A stretch of 64,000 nucleotides of DNA from Rhizobium sp. FY34. Its GTDB lineage: Bacteria > Pseudomonadota > Alphaproteobacteria > Rhizobiales > Rhizobiaceae. Below the pieces are notes generated by a model. That model saw only the letters and a list, made by a program, of their open reading frames with translations, did no database searches and was not told the DNA's origin. The stretch is taken from positions 1-64,000 of the forward strand of contig NZ_STFZ01000021.1 of assembly GCF_005222845.1 (NCBI RefSeq), given 5' to 3'. Both the position numbers and the translations under genes were made by a program. The stretch's first letter is position 1; every line of letters starts with the position of its first letter. Below are positions 35,569 to 46,245 of this stretch, one piece after another.

Positions 35569-36032
35569 GCCAGATCCTTAGGACGGATCATCGCGCCGAT
35601 ATCGGCCTCCGCCACGAGCCCACCATCAACACGGGCCTCGCAATGAAATTTCCAGATATTGCCGCGCTGCTTCTGCTTCACGACATGCAGTTCCACGCGA
35701 TCACCCGGCACGACCGGCTTGCGGAACCGGGCATTGTCGATCGTCATGAAATACACGAGATTGCCACCCTCGCCCTGTTTGCGCGCGCAGATGGCGCCGG
35801 CCGTCTGCGCCATGGCTTCCACAAGCAGCACGCCAGGCATAATGGGGCGTTCGGGGAAATGCCCGACGAAGTGCGGTTCGTTGGCAGTCACGTTCTTGAT
35901 GCCGATCGCGCTATCATCGCCATTGATATCGATGATCCGGTCAACCAGCAGGAACGGATACCGGTGAGGCAGCAGCTGCATGATCTCCAGAATATCTGCA
36001 GATTCGAGCGCTCCCTTGTCCTGTTCAGCCAT
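35565..36032 (-). CDS. fabZ: 3-hydroxyacyl-ACP dehydratase FabZ
   Basis: FabZ dehydrates 3-hydroxyacyl-ACP in fatty acid elongation and competes with LpxA and LpxD for substrate. The 155-residue hot-dog-fold protein shows [13 protein letters not shown] and the catalytic His and Glu in [20 protein letters not shown]. The start at 36032 (MAEQDKG) follows AGGAGAAAGGA. It overlaps the lpxD stop by 8 bp. Confidence 0.96.
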   Translation of the reverse strand: MAEQDKGALESADILEIMQLLPHRYPFLLVDRIIDINGDDSAIGIKNVTANEPHFVGHFPERPIMPGVLLVEAMAQTAGAICARKQGEGGNLVYFMTIDNARFRKPVVPGDRVELHVVKQKQRGNIWKFHCEARVDGGLVAEADIGAMIRPKDLA

Positions 36033-37086
36033 TCCTTTCTCCTCTTTTCTTTGCCCGCTCATCCGAGCGCGTCATGAGTTCCGCGATATCGCGCAGGAAA
36101 TCCTGGATGGGGCGCGCGGGAATGCCGCCATATCGTCCACCCGCCGGCAGCGAACTGACCACGCCGCTCATCGCAGCGATCTGCACACCATCACCGATGG
36201 AAATATGACCGTTGACACCCGAGGCACCGCCAATCTGCACGCCATCACCAATTTTCGTGGAGCCCGCTATACCAGCACCACTCGCAATGGCGCAATGGCG
36301 ACCGATACGCACATTGTGGGCAATCTGCACCAGATTATCGATCTTGGTGCCTTCACCGATGACCGTATCATCCATGGCGCCACGATCGACGGTCGTATTG
36401 GCGCCAATTTCGACGTGATCCTGAATAATGACACGTCCGATCTGAACCATCTTGACCATGCCGGCAGGACCTGGCGCAAAGCCAAAACCATCCTGACCGA
36501 TCCGCACCCCATTATGGATGATGACATGATTGCCGATCAGCGCGCAGAGCACGGAGGCACCGGCAGCCACCGAACATTCCCGGCCAAGCTTGACACCGGC
36601 GCCAATCACGCTGCCTGCCCCGATATGCGTTCCGGTGCCGATTTCGACATCTGCGCCGATCACGGCCATCGGTTCGACGGTCACGCCAGGCTCAAGACGA
36701 GCAGACGGATGCACATAGGCTGCCGGAGAAATGCCGGTTTCCGGCACGGTGACAGGCGTGCGAAGCGCAGATGGGTGCAGGATGCCGCCCACACGCGCAA
36801 ATGCCGTATGCGGATGTCGTGTCACAAGCACCGCAATATGATCGGGAATCATAGGTCGAAGCGCAGAATCACACAGAATCGCAGAGGCCTGACAACTTGC
36901 CAGATCCTCTTTGTACTTGCGCGATAGAATATAGCAAATATCGCCATGCTTGGCGCGTGAAACCGGCGAAACGGACCGCACGATACGGTCCGCATGCTCT
37001 TCATTCACCAGTTCCGCCCCAAGACGGTTGGCCAGCTCACGCAGGCTTATTCCGTCATGCGGCGGAAAGAAGTCGTTCTTGTCCAT
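36025..37086 (-). CDS. lpxD: UDP-3-O-acylglucosamine N-acyltransferase
   Basis: LpxD adds the second 3-hydroxyacyl chain in lipid A synthesis. The 353-residue trimeric enzyme has an N-terminal uridine-binding domain ([15 protein letters not shown]) followed by a long hexapeptide beta-helix ([20 protein letters not shown] onward) and a short C-terminal helix. The catalytic His lies in the [12 protein letters not shown] region. It starts 50 bp after bamA. Confidence 0.96.
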   Translation of the reverse strand: MDKNDFFPPHDGISLRELANRLGAELVNEEHADRIVRSVSPVSRAKHGDICYILSRKYKEDLASCQASAILCDSALRPMIPDHIAVLVTRHPHTAFARVGGILHPSALRTPVTVPETGISPAAYVHPSARLEPGVTVEPMAVIGADVEIGTGTHIGAGSVIGAGVKLGRECSVAAGASVLCALIGNHVIIHNGVRIGQDGFGFAPGPAGMVKMVQIGRVIIQDHVEIGANTTVDRGAMDDTVIGEGTKIDNLVQIAHNVRIGRHCAIASGAGIAGSTKIGDGVQIGGASGVNGHISIGDGVQIAAMSGVVSSLPAGGRYGGIPARPIQDFLRDIAELMTRSDERAKKRGERNG

Positions 37087-37136
37087 CAGCCAAAGCTCCA
37101 GAACAGTTTAAGATCCGCAGTTCTGGGCGGCAGATA

Positions 37137-39464
37137 TCAGAACTGGTTCGCCATGCTGAAACGGAAGCGCTGAACTTCGTCGTAATCTTCCTTGGCGACC
37201 GGTACGGCATAGTCGAAACGCAGCGCACCAAAGGGCGAAGCCCAGGTGACGCCAGCACCAACGGATGCACGAAGCGAACTATCGGTTCCACGAGCGCCGG
37301 CGCTGCTGGCAACTTCGTTGCCGTAAAGCGTACCAGCATCGGCAAATACCGCAGCGCGCAGACCGAAGTCTTCCGGCACGGCCGGCATCGGAGCGCTGAC
37401 TTCGGCGGAAGCGTTGAAATAGGTCGTACCGCCGAGCGTATCGCCATTCGGCATGCGTGGACCAATCCCGTCGTTCTCGAAGCCGCGGATCTGACGACCG
37501 CCAAGCGTGAACTGGTCGAAGACATTCAGGCTATCGCCCGTCTTCACCACATGACCGGCACCCACCGACAGCGAACCGATCAGATCAAGTTCGTCCGACA
37601 GGAGGTGGAAGTAGCGAGCGCGACCGAAGATCTTGTAATATTCGGAATCGCCGCCGACACCGGCGAATTCATGGGTCGCTGCTGCATAGATGCCTTCACG
37701 CGGAAGAGTCATGCTGTCGAGCGTGTTGTAGGTGAGCGTCTGACCAATGATCGACTGCGAATACTTGCCGCCATTGACGAGATCGATATAGGGCTGAGAC
37801 AGGTTGTTCTGCCAGTCGCCATCGCCGGTATATTCAATCTGCTTGTAGGTGTAGCGGAAGGTCGTCGCCAGTTCTTCGGTGATCGGCGCCGTTACGCGCA
37901 GCGTGAAGCCCTGTTCGCTGTAGGTGTAATAGTCGTTAGACGAGCTTTCGCTCTTGAAGATGTCGAAACCAGCCGCCAGACGATAGCCGAGGAAATAGGG
38001 CTCGGTAAAGTTCAACGAATAGGTCCGAGCATCATCGGCGCCACCACCCGCTGCAACGCGAATATACTGGCCGCGACCGAGGAAGTTCTTTTCCTCGACC
38101 GAAGCCTCCAGAACGACACCATCATCCGCCGCATAGCCTGCGCCGATACCGAACGAACCGGTCGACTGGTCCTCCACATCGACCACAATCACGACGCGGT
38201 CCGGGGCCGAACCCTGCTGCGTGGTGATGTTGACCTTGGTGAAATAGCCAAGCGCTTCGAGGCGGCGCTTGGCGCGCGTGATCATCAGCTGGTTGAAGGC
38301 ATCACCTTCGCTGAGATCAAATTCGCGACGGATCACATAGTCACGGGTACGGGTATTGCCGCGCACTTCGATGCGCTCGACATAGGCGCGCTCGCCCTGA
38401 TCGACGAGATAGGACACACCAACCGTATTGCTCTGAAAGTTGCGGTCACCACGCGGGGTGACGCGGGCAAAGGGATAACCCGCGCCGGCAACCTGCTTGG
38501 AAATCGCTTCCATCGTCTTCTGTACGTCACGCGCATTGTAGGTATCGCCGGCCTTGGTCTGAACCAAACCCTTCAGGTCATCGCCGCTGACGCCATCAAC
38601 CGTCGATTCGACACTGACTTCGCCAAAGCGATAGCGCGGACCTTCTTCGACCGTAAACGTGATCGTGTACTCGTTCTTCGATTCATCGAGAACAGCATCC
38701 GAGGACACGATGCGGAAATCCGGATAGCCATGATTGTAGTAAAACTGGCGCAACGCCTCTTCGTCAGCTCGGAGCTTTTCCGGGGAATAGACGTCCTTGC
38801 GGGTCAGGAAAGACAGAGGACCGCTTTCCTTGGTGATCAGCACATCATGCAGACGGCGATCACCATAGGCCTGATTGCCAACAAAATTAATATTGGCAAT
38901 CTTCGTGCGGTCGCCTTCATTGATCACGAAAGCAAGATTAACGCGACCCTGACCGACCGGAACCACCTGCGTGGTGATTTCAACATCGCTGCGGCCAATG
39001 GCACCATAGGCCTCGCGCAGACGCTGGATATCGGCATTAACGAGGGCTTCACTGTAAGGGCCGAGCGGCTGGGTCTGAACGACATCCTGCAGCTTGTCAT
39101 CCTTGATCTTGCGATTGCCGTTGAAGACGACCTGATTGACCAGCTGGTTCTCGCTGACCGTAACGACAAGCGTGCCGCCAGACACCGAGATCTTCACATC
39201 GGAGAAATAGCCCGTCGCATAGAGGCGCTTGACCGATTCATCTATGTCAGAATTGGAAAAGTTGACACCGGGACGAATGGTCAAGTTCGAACGAACGGCC
39301 TCCTGGCCGGCGCGCTGCGCACCACGCACGTCAACGCGCTGAATGACAGCAGCCTGAGCGGACAATGGCGAACCAACAAGCACCACACCCGCGCCCGACG
39401 CAACAACACCAGCAGACAGCGCAAACGCCGACACTGCGTTCAAAAACTTTGAACCAGCTTTCAT
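37137..39464 (-). CDS. bamA: Outer membrane protein assembly factor BamA
   Basis: BamA inserts beta-barrel proteins into the outer membrane. The 775-residue protein has a signal peptide ending near SAQA, five POTRA domains (about 35-430) and an Omp85 barrel with the characteristic GGRQIRGFENDGIGPR segment, ending in F-x-F-x-M-x-x-Q-F. The ATG at 39464 is preferred to the TTG six bases upstream. Downstream lies the lpxD-fabZ-lpxA-lpxI-lpxB chain. Confidence 0.96.
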   Translation of the reverse strand: MKAGSKFLNAVSAFALSAGVVASGAGVVLVGSPLSAQAAVIQRVDVRGAQRAGQEAVRSNLTIRPGVNFSNSDIDESVKRLYATGYFSDVKISVSGGTLVVTVSENQLVNQVVFNGNRKIKDDKLQDVVQTQPLGPYSEALVNADIQRLREAYGAIGRSDVEITTQVVPVGQGRVNLAFVINEGDRTKIANINFVGNQAYGDRRLHDVLITKESGPLSFLTRKDVYSPEKLRADEEALRQFYYNHGYPDFRIVSSDAVLDESKNEYTITFTVEEGPRYRFGEVSVESTVDGVSGDDLKGLVQTKAGDTYNARDVQKTMEAISKQVAGAGYPFARVTPRGDRNFQSNTVGVSYLVDQGERAYVERIEVRGNTRTRDYVIRREFDLSEGDAFNQLMITRAKRRLEALGYFTKVNITTQQGSAPDRVVIVVDVEDQSTGSFGIGAGYAADDGVVLEASVEEKNFLGRGQYIRVAAGGGADDARTYSLNFTEPYFLGYRLAAGFDIFKSESSSNDYYTYSEQGFTLRVTAPITEELATTFRYTYKQIEYTGDGDWQNNLSQPYIDLVNGGKYSQSIIGQTLTYNTLDSMTLPREGIYAAATHEFAGVGGDSEYYKIFGRARYFHLLSDELDLIGSLSVGAGHVVKTGDSLNVFDQFTLGGRQIRGFENDGIGPRMPNGDTLGGTTYFNASAEVSAPMPAVPEDFGLRAAVFADAGTLYGNEVASSAGARGTDSSLRASVGAGVTWASPFGALRFDYAVPVAKEDYDEVQRFRFSMANQF

Positions 39465-39652
39465 TTTCAATTCTTACCTTTTCCCGTTGTCCCTTGGCGG
39501 GTGCAACCCGACTCCGGCCACGTGTGTCGTTTTACCTGCTTTTACCCTACAAGCAAGGTATCGCGTTAATTTCTATTTACTTCCTTTGAAGGCGTGACCC
39601 AATCGCAACGGCCATCTTCAAACAGGGTAAATAGTTGGTTTATTTCCGAAAC

Positions 39653-40774
39653 TCAGCCAATCAGATTGCTGATGTCATTCCACGTTGCAAATACCATCAG
39701 GCTCAGAACCATAGCGAGACCGATGCGAAATGCAATCTCCTGCGCACCCGCTCCCAAGGGTTTTCCGCGCACAGCCTCGATTGCGTAAAACACCAAATGC
39801 CCACCATCAAGCACCGGCACGGGCATCAGGTTCAGAAGACCGATCGATACCGAGAGCACCGCCGCCAGTTGCAGGACGGCAGCAATGCCGAGCGTCGCCA
39901 TCTGGCCGGAAGCCTGCGCCACGCGCACCGGCCCGCCCAACTGGTCAGGCTTCATGCGCCCCGTCACCAGATTGCCTATATAGCGGAAGGTACCGGTGAC
40001 GATATGCCCCGTCTCACGCACGCCTTCCACCATCGCATCGACGGGGGTGAAATTCACGACGCGAAAATTTCCGCTCTGTTCATTGGTGACAATGCCGATC
40101 AGACCAAGCTCGACCTTGTTGCCGAACTGGTCGGTAATTTCGCTGCGCTTGGGCACCATCGGCAGATCCAGCCTTTGACCTGCGCGCTCCACGGTGACCG
40201 TAATCTGTGTCTCGGGACGAATGCTGACATAGCGACGCACATCATCGAAGGTCCGAATCGTCTCCCCGTCCAGCGCCACCAGACGGTCACCCGGCTGCAC
40301 GCCCGCCTCCAGCGCAGCACTATCGGGACGGACTTCGGCGACAACAGGATCGGCCACGACCTTGCCATAGACGCTGAAAAGCACGGTAAAAATCACGATG
40401 GCGAGAATGAAATTGGCAATCGGGCCAGCAGCGACAGTAGCGGCTCGCTTCCACAGCTTGGCTCCGGCAAGCGTTTGCGCACGCTCGGCCTCGCTCAATT
40501 GGGCAAGTCCCTCGGAATCCGGGCGGCTTGAAGCATCTTCATCGCCGAAGAATTTCACATAGCCGCCGAGCGGCACAGCTGAAATCTTCCAGCGCGTTCC
40601 ATGACCATCGGTGAAACCGATCAGTTCCGGCCCAAAGCCGATCGAGAAGGCAGTGACCCGCACGCCGCTCCATCGACCGACCAGATAATGGCCCATTTCG
40701 TGGACGAAAACGAGCAGCGACAGGACCAGCACGAAGGGCACGATATAGCCCGTAATGAAGCTCAGGATCGCCAT
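39653..40774 (-). CDS. rseP: RIP metalloprotease RseP
   Basis: RseP is a site-2 intramembrane protease that cleaves anti-sigma factors and signal-peptide remnants. The 373-residue protein has the zinc motif VHEMGHYLVGRW near the N-terminus, one PDZ domain (about 125-200, DSAALEAGVQPGDRLVALDG), and the C-terminal motif NLMPVPVLDGGHLVFY. The single-PDZ form is shorter than the E. coli protein (about 450) and typical of alphaproteobacteria. Confidence 0.95.
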   Translation of the reverse strand: MAILSFITGYIVPFVLVLSLLVFVHEMGHYLVGRWSGVRVTAFSIGFGPELIGFTDGHGTRWKISAVPLGGYVKFFGDEDASSRPDSEGLAQLSEAERAQTLAGAKLWKRAATVAAGPIANFILAIVIFTVLFSVYGKVVADPVVAEVRPDSAALEAGVQPGDRLVALDGETIRTFDDVRRYVSIRPETQITVTVERAGQRLDLPMVPKRSEITDQFGNKVELGLIGIVTNEQSGNFRVVNFTPVDAMVEGVRETGHIVTGTFRYIGNLVTGRMKPDQLGGPVRVAQASGQMATLGIAAVLQLAAVLSVSIGLLNLMPVPVLDGGHLVFYAIEAVRGKPLGAGAQEIAFRIGLAMVLSLMVFATWNDISNLIG

Positions 40775-40805
40775 CAGTCAGTCCGCCTTCCAAGTCATGC
40801 GGCGT

Positions 40806-41639
40806 TCAAAGTCCGAAGAGAAACGCCGCCACAGATGTTCCACCTTCTTCCGACCATGCCGCATGCAGGATTGCAAGCAGGAAAGCGGCGAAGCTGGCGA
40901 ATACGAGCCCATCGACACGGTCCATCACGCCGCCGTGACCGGGAATGAGGTGGCTGGAATCCTTCACGCCGAAACGCCGCTTGATAAAACTCTCGAACAG
41001 ATCACCGATCTGGCTTGCAGCAGAAAGCAGAAAGGCGATTGCCACGGTGCGCGCCGGGAGCACCGGAAAGAACACCAGCGAAACAGCGCTTCCGGCCGCA
41101 ATGCCGGACATGGTGCCACCAATGGCCCCGGACCAGGTCTTGCCCGGCGAGATGCGCGGCGCAAGCTTCGGTCCACCCAAACGGCGACCGACGAAATAGG
41201 CGAGGATATCGGTGGCCCAGACGACGGAAAATACGAACAGCATGGCGACAAAGCCAGGTTGGTCAGCGGCACGGATAGCCGAAAGTGACACGCCGCTCAG
41301 GCCCGCATAGACAATGCCACCCGGCAACCAGCCCGTGCCGCCGCGCGCCAGAACCAAGAACAGTGCCGTCAGCGAAAAACCACCGATCAATGGCACGCCC
41401 ATTCCTTCATCGCCGATCACGATATTGCCGGCAATGGTGGCAATGGCCAGCCAGCCCAGCGCATTGCCGCGAAAGTCGCGCTCGCTGAGGCGCGTCATGC
41501 GCGACCATTCATAGTAGACGAAAACAGCGATCACAGCCGAAAGCAGCCGGAAGGACGCCCCACCAAACCAGGTGGCGGACAAGGCCACAGCAGCCAGAAC
41601 CAGCGCCGAACCGGTACGTTTTTTCAGCTCGGGCGACAT
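40806..41639 (-). CDS. cdsA: Phosphatidate cytidylyltransferase
   Basis: CdsA makes CDP-diacylglycerol for phospholipid synthesis. The 277-residue membrane protein has about eight helices and the family signature around SFIKRRFGVKDSSHLIPGHGGVMDRVDG (seen in part). Its start overlaps the uppS stop, so translation is coupled. Confidence 0.95.
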   Translation of the reverse strand: MSPELKKRTGSALVLAAVALSATWFGGASFRLLSAVIAVFVYYEWSRMTRLSERDFRGNALGWLAIATIAGNIVIGDEGMGVPLIGGFSLTALFLVLARGGTGWLPGGIVYAGLSGVSLSAIRAADQPGFVAMLFVFSVVWATDILAYFVGRRLGGPKLAPRISPGKTWSGAIGGTMSGIAAGSAVSLVFFPVLPARTVAIAFLLSAASQIGDLFESFIKRRFGVKDSSHLIPGHGGVMDRVDGLVFASFAAFLLAILHAAWSEEGGTSVAAFLFGL

Positions 41640-42382
41640 CAGCCCGCCGCCGCCGCTTGCTGTTCGGCAAGACCACCAAAGCGGCGGTCGCGCGCGCTAT
41701 AAATGCGCAGCGCCTCGTGAAACATGTTGGCGTCAAAATCCGGCCAATAGCCGGGCAGGAAGACAAATTCCGCATAGGCTGCCTGCCAGAGCAGGAAATT
41801 CGACAGGCGTTCTTCGCCGCTGGTTCGAATAATCAGATCAGGATCTGGAATATCCGCCGTATCGAGTTGCGCGGAAATCATATCTGGTGTGATCGAGGCC
41901 GCGTCCAGCCGACCAGCTCCCACTTCCTCAACCAGCCGCTTCACGGCCCGCGAGATTTCGTCGCGGGCGCCATAGTTGAAGGCGATGATCACCGTCAGGG
42001 CGGTATTGCTGCGGGTGGTCTCCTCCGCTTCGATCAGAAGCGGAAGGATGTCGCCCTTCAGGTTTTCGCGGTCGCCGATAATCTTGATTCGGACATTTGC
42101 CCGGTGCAGTTCGGCCAGATCGCGCCGGATGAACCGACGCAGAAGCCCCATAAGGTCAGAAACCTCGTTTTCGGGGCGGCTCCAGTTTTCTGATGAAAAG
42201 GCAAACAGGGTCAGATACTCAACCCCGGCTTCGCCAGCGGCCTTTACAGCGCGTCGCACGGCCTCAACGCCCTTGCTGTGACCGATTGTGCGCGGCAAAC
42301 CGCGTTCTTTGGCCCAGCGCCCATTGCCATCCATGATGATGGCAACATGCTTCGGCACTATTGGCTGCTGACCATTCATCAT
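41639..42382 (-). CDS. uppS: Undecaprenyl diphosphate synthase
   Basis: UppS makes the C55 lipid carrier for peptidoglycan and O-antigen. The 247-residue cis-prenyltransferase shows [19 protein letters not shown] with the catalytic Asp, [13 protein letters not shown], and the C-terminal [29 protein letters not shown]. Two adjacent ATGs are possible starts. Confidence 0.96.
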   Translation of the reverse strand: MMNGQQPIVPKHVAIIMDGNGRWAKERGLPRTIGHSKGVEAVRRAVKAAGEAGVEYLTLFAFSSENWSRPENEVSDLMGLLRRFIRRDLAELHRANVRIKIIGDRENLKGDILPLLIEAEETTRSNTALTVIIAFNYGARDEISRAVKRLVEEVGAGRLDAASITPDMISAQLDTADIPDPDLIIRTSGEERLSNFLLWQAAYAEFVFLPGYWPDFDANMFHEALRIYSARDRRFGGLAEQQAAAAG

Positions 42383-42432
42383 GAAATATCCGTCCGCCTT
42401 ACCGTTTGAAATGAAAGAAGTCGTGCAGGCTG

Positions 42433-42993
42433 TTAAACCTGCATGATTTCCTTTTCCTTGTCGGCAAGCAAGCGATCGATTTCAGAAATTGTTTCATCCG
42501 TCATCTTCTGCACGCGCTCCGACTTGGCGCGGCTGTCGTCCTGGCCGATGACGCCGTCTTTTTCGGCCTTCTTCAAGCCTTCCATGCCGTCGCGGCGCAC
42601 ATGGCGGATCGCGACCTTGCTCTTTTCCGCATAGTCATGCGCCACCTTGACGAGCGACTTGCGGCGCTCCTCGTTGAGTTCCGGCAGCGGGATGCGCAGG
42701 TTCTGGCCATCCACGATCGGGTTAAGGCCGAGATTGGCTTCGCGGATGGCGCGATCGACGGCATTGACCATCGACTTGTCCCATATGGAAATGCCCAGCA
42801 TGCGAGGTTCCGGCACGGTGACATTGGCCACCTGGTTGAGCGGCACGCGCGAACCATAGGCCTCGACCATGACGGGATCGAGAATATTGGCCGAGGCACG
42901 GCCGGTGCGCAGCGAAGCAATATCGCTCTTGAAAGCCGAAATTGCGCCGTCCATGCGACGCTTGATGTCGTTGAGATCGATATCTCCGCTCAT
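42433..42993 (-). CDS. frr: Ribosome recycling factor
   Basis: The 186-residue factor splits post-termination ribosomes with EF-G. Visible motifs are [38 protein letters not shown] and [21 protein letters not shown]. The start at 42993 (MSGDIDLND) is chosen over an upstream frame extension. Confidence 0.96.
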   Translation of the reverse strand: MSGDIDLNDIKRRMDGAISAFKSDIASLRTGRASANILDPVMVEAYGSRVPLNQVANVTVPEPRMLGISIWDKSMVNAVDRAIREANLGLNPIVDGQNLRIPLPELNEERRKSLVKVAHDYAEKSKVAIRHVRRDGMEGLKKAEKDGVIGQDDSRAKSERVQKMTDETISEIDRLLADKEKEIMQV

Positions 42994-43065
42994 CTTCCAC
43001 TCCGTTCGTCTTGGGTCATGTCGTCTTGAATCATGCACGGAAGGCATACCGCCCGGCAGCTCATC

Positions 43066-43791
43066 TCAAGTGTCGCTGACGATGGTCTTGCGTCCACCAC
43101 CGGTCAGGATCTGGCCGAAACCGCCCTTCTCATGGATCGAGAAGACGATGATCGGGATCGAATTTTCACGTGCAAGCGCAACGGCTGCAATGTCCATCAC
43201 AGCCAAGCCCTTTTCCAGCACTTCGCTATGCGTCAGTGTTTCGAAGCGGGTGGCATGCGGATCCTTCTTGGGATCGGCCGAATAGATGCCATCAACCTGC
43301 GTGCCCTTGAAGATAGCTTCCGCACCGATTTCAGCAGCGCGCAGGGCACCAGCCGAATCCGTCGTGAAGAAGGGGTTGCCGGTACCGCCGGCAAAAATTG
43401 CAACGCGGCCTTGGGCCATGTGATGCAACGCCTGGCGCTGCGAGAAACTTTCGCAGATTTCCGGCATGGCAATGGCCGACAGAACCACCGTGTCGACACC
43501 CTGCTTGCGCAGCGATGTAGCAAGTGCCAGTGCATTGATCACGGTTGCCAACATGCCCATGTGATCGCCGGTGACCCGGTCGCCACCCTTGGATGCCACG
43601 GCCACGCCGCGAAAGATATTGCCGCCGCCGACGACAACACCGACCTCGACGCCCATGCCGCGCGCTTCCGCGATATCGGAGGCAATGCGATCGGCAACAG
43701 CGACATCGATGCCAAAGCCCTGGCTGCCCATAAGGGCCTCGCCCGAGACCTTCAGCAGTACGCGTTTATAGACGGGATGGGTGGAAGACAT
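43066..43791 (-). CDS. pyrH: Uridylate kinase
   Basis: PyrH phosphorylates UMP to UDP. The 241-residue amino-acid-kinase-fold protein has YKRVLLKVSGEALMG, VVVGGGNIFRG, GTGNPFFTTDSAGALRAAEIGAEAI and VMDIAAVALARENSIPIIVFS. The start at 43791 (MSSTHPVYKR) follows an AAGGAG-like site. Confidence 0.96.
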   Translation of the reverse strand: MSSTHPVYKRVLLKVSGEALMGSQGFGIDVAVADRIASDIAEARGMGVEVGVVVGGGNIFRGVAVASKGGDRVTGDHMGMLATVINALALATSLRKQGVDTVVLSAIAMPEICESFSQRQALHHMAQGRVAIFAGGTGNPFFTTDSAGALRAAEIGAEAIFKGTQVDGIYSADPKKDPHATRFETLTHSEVLEKGLAVMDIAAVALARENSIPIIVFSIHEKGGFGQILTGGGRKTIVSDT

Positions 43792-43889
43792 GGAAACTCC
43801 TTCGAGGATCGCACCGACAGCCGGATACACGAAGGGCATCGCATTGTCACGCGACGCCCTCCGCTTTCACAAGATTTGACGAGTATAAC

Positions 43890-44816
43890 TTAGCGCTTGA
43901 CGGTCGCTGCGACTTCAGCCGCAAAATCGGTCTCTTCCTTCTCGACGCCTTCGCCGAGGAGAAGACGGACCATGCCGGTCACTTCGATCGGCGCGCCAAC
44001 GTCCTTTTCAGCTTCCTTGAGGGCAGCTGCGACGGTCAGGTCGGGGTTAATGACGAAAGCCTGCGACAGAAGAGCAACTTCTTCGAAGAACTTACGCATG
44101 CGGCCATCGACCATCTTTTCGATGATGGCTTCCGGCTTGCCGGATTCGCGAGCCTGCTCGATGAAAACATTGCGCTCGCGCTCGGCAACAGCCGCATCGA
44201 CTTCTTCCGAACGCACGGCAAGCGGGTTGGTCGCAGCAATGTGCATGGCAACCTGGCGGCCGATAGCCGTCAGGGCATCCTTGTTGCCGGTCGACTTCAG
44301 GGCAACCAGAACGCCAAGCTTGCCAAGGCCTTCCGCGGCAGCATTATGCACGTAAGTGGCAACAACGCCGTCTTCGACAGACAGCTTGGCGGCGCGACGC
44401 AGCGTCATGTTCTCGCCGATATGGGCGATGGCATCCTTGATCGTGTCGGCAACAGACTTGCCGGTGGCCGGATAGGTGGCAGCAGAAACAGACTCGACCG
44501 AACCTTCAGTGGTCAGCGCAACCGAAGCGATGCCACGCACGAGGTCCTGGAAGGCATCATTGCGGGCCACGAAATCGGTTTCGGAATTGACTTCGACGAC
44601 GACAGCGCTGGTGCCGGCCGAGGCGATGCCGATCAGGCCTTCAGCAGCCGTGCGACCAGACTTCTTGTCGGCCTTGGCAATGCCCTTGGCGCGTAGCCAG
44701 TCGATTGCCGCTTCCATCTCGCCAGCGGTCTCGGCAAGCGCCTTCTTGCAATCCATCATGCCTGCGCCGGTCTTCTCGCGCAGTTCCTTCACCATTGCGG
44801 CTGTGATTTCGCTCAT
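43890..44816 (-). CDS. tsf: Elongation factor Ts
   Basis: EF-Ts recharges EF-Tu with GTP. The 308-residue protein has the UBA-like N-terminus [21 protein letters not shown], then [17 protein letters not shown], and a C-terminal extension with [17 protein letters not shown]. It follows rpsB after a 237-bp gap with two hairpins. Confidence 0.97.
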   Translation of the reverse strand: MSEITAAMVKELREKTGAGMMDCKKALAETAGEMEAAIDWLRAKGIAKADKKSGRTAAEGLIGIASAGTSAVVVEVNSETDFVARNDAFQDLVRGIASVALTTEGSVESVSAATYPATGKSVADTIKDAIAHIGENMTLRRAAKLSVEDGVVATYVHNAAAEGLGKLGVLVALKSTGNKDALTAIGRQVAMHIAATNPLAVRSEEVDAAVAERERNVFIEQARESGKPEAIIEKMVDGRMRKFFEEVALLSQAFVINPDLTVAAALKEAEKDVGAPIEVTGMVRLLLGEGVEKEETDFAAEVAATVKR

Positions 44817-44990
44817 TTTCGCCTCTTGTCCGATTCGGAGGGGTGCGCCTGCCTAAATAGGGAGGGCATGCACCCGATTGGGGCACGAATGTACCCGTAA
44901 ATGTGACAGCGTGATGAATGGCCGTCCGCGCAACTTCCAGATGGAAGGGCAGAATTCTATCCGCCGGCGCTCGACGCCCTTCATAAAGAG

Positions 44991-45045
44991 GAAGCCGCCT
45001 TGCGGCGACTTCCAGAAGTTCAGCTTCGGGGCGGAGGACCGCCCC
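44991..45045 (-). terminator. Two hairpins between rpsB and tsf
   Basis: On the minus strand the first stem is GGGGCGG/CCGCCCC (45028-45045), 9 bp after the rpsB stop. The second is GAAGTCGCC/GGCGGCTTC with a GCAA loop (44991-45012), followed by CTCTTTATG. The second looks like a weak terminator or attenuator that could reduce tsf expression relative to rpsB. Confidence 0.55.
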
Positions 45046-45053
45046 TCGACAAG

Positions 45054-45821
45054 TCAGCCTTCGACAGATTCGGCCAGAGCCGGCTCGATCGGAGCTTCGA
45101 TGGAGGCGCCGATATCGCGGCCCGATGCACCCTGCTGGCGTGCGATGCCATCGATGGCAGCACGAGCGACCAGGTCGCAATAGAGAGCGATGGCGCGGGA
45201 AGCGTCGTCATTGCCGGGGATCGGGTAGTCGATCAGGTCCGGATCGCAGTTCGAGTCGATGATGGCGACGACCGGGATGCCCAGGCGCTTGGCTTCATCG
45301 ATAGCGATCTTTTCCTTGTTCGTGTCGATGATGAACATCAGGTCCGGGGTGCCGCCCATATCACGGATACCGCCGAGAGCCTTGTCCAGCTTTTCGCGTT
45401 CGCGCTCAAGGTTCAGGCGCTCCTTCTTCGTGAAGCCCTGGGCATCCGAAGCGAGGATCTCGTCGAGCTTGCGCAGACGCTGGATCGAGTTCGAAATGGT
45501 CTTCCAGTTGGTCATCATGCCGCCGAGCCAGCGGGAGTTGACGTAATACTGGGCCGAACGCTTTGCGCTGTCGGCGATCAGCTCGGAAGCCTGACGCTTG
45601 GTGCCGACGAACAGGACGCGACCGCCACGGGCAACCGTGTCGGAAATGACCTGAAGGGCGCGCGACAGCATCGGAACGGTCTGAGCCAGGTCGATGATGT
45701 GGATATTGTTACGATCGCCGAAGATGTACGGCTTCATCTTCGGGTTCCAGCGATGCGTCTGGTGACCGAAGTGAATGCCAGCTTCCAGAAGCTGACGCAT
45801 GCTAAAATCAGGCAATGCCAT
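45054..45821 (-). CDS. rpsB: 30S ribosomal protein S2
   Basis: The 255-residue protein shows the S2 landmarks [61 protein letters not shown] and [17 protein letters not shown], each in part. It is the first gene of the rpsB-tsf-pyrH-frr-uppS-cdsA series. Confidence 0.97.
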   Translation of the reverse strand: MALPDFSMRQLLEAGIHFGHQTHRWNPKMKPYIFGDRNNIHIIDLAQTVPMLSRALQVISDTVARGGRVLFVGTKRQASELIADSAKRSAQYYVNSRWLGGMMTNWKTISNSIQRLRKLDEILASDAQGFTKKERLNLEREREKLDKALGGIRDMGGTPDLMFIIDTNKEKIAIDEAKRLGIPVVAIIDSNCDPDLIDYPIPGNDDASRAIALYCDLVARAAIDGIARQQGASGRDIGASIEAPIEPALAESVEG

Positions 45822-46245
45822 GCCTTTTCTCCTTGTTTCCGGTTTAACCCCCGCGAAGCGAACAGCTGTTTGGAAACAACAGCCACCGGCGGAACGGCCC
45901 GGATTTCTCCCGGACTATCCCAAGCTTCGCGTGTGGAATGGAGGTGCGCATAACTGTGTTGGCCGCCAAAAGCAAGCTCAACCTTCAACAATCAGGACTG
46001 TATCAGGCATCTTGTGCCCTGAACCCGGTATTTCAGACCCTGAGATGAGGGAATACAACGACGCTGTCAATCGTCGGCCGTCAACCCCGAAGCGGACATT
46101 GAGATCGTCTGTTCGGGGTGGCTGTCAGCCTGTCCCGCTTCAAACTAACCGCGTCATCCCGCGACGTGTTCGCGGGATGACGCCGATACAATGGGGCTAA
46201 CCGAAGCAGACCTTCCTTCCGGTTGAGAAGGGTGGTTGGCGATCG
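45822..46245. other. rpsB leader and intergenic palindromes
   Basis: This 424-bp gap lies between the rpsB start and the P-loop kinase stop. Near rpsB it must hold the rpsB promoter, though no clear -35/-10 was singled out. Further right are a hairpin ACCCCGAA/TTCGGGGT (46084-46119) and a perfect 14-bp palindrome (46151-46183). No coding sequence is convincing. Confidence 0.4.
46151..46183. repeat. 14-bp perfect inverted repeat (REP-like)
   Basis: GCGTCATCCCGCGA (46151-46164) and TCGCGGGATGACGC (46170-46183) flank a 5-base loop. With no T tract, it looks like a dispersed extragenic palindrome or a transcription barrier for the leftward kinase gene. Confidence 0.7.

Noticed and set aside
36897..39452. 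A very long plus-strand open frame (about 850 codons) opposite bamA
   Set aside because: bamA on the minus strand has a clear signal peptide, POTRA domains and barrel. The opposite frame has a composition expected from complementing GC-rich codons and no recognised domain.
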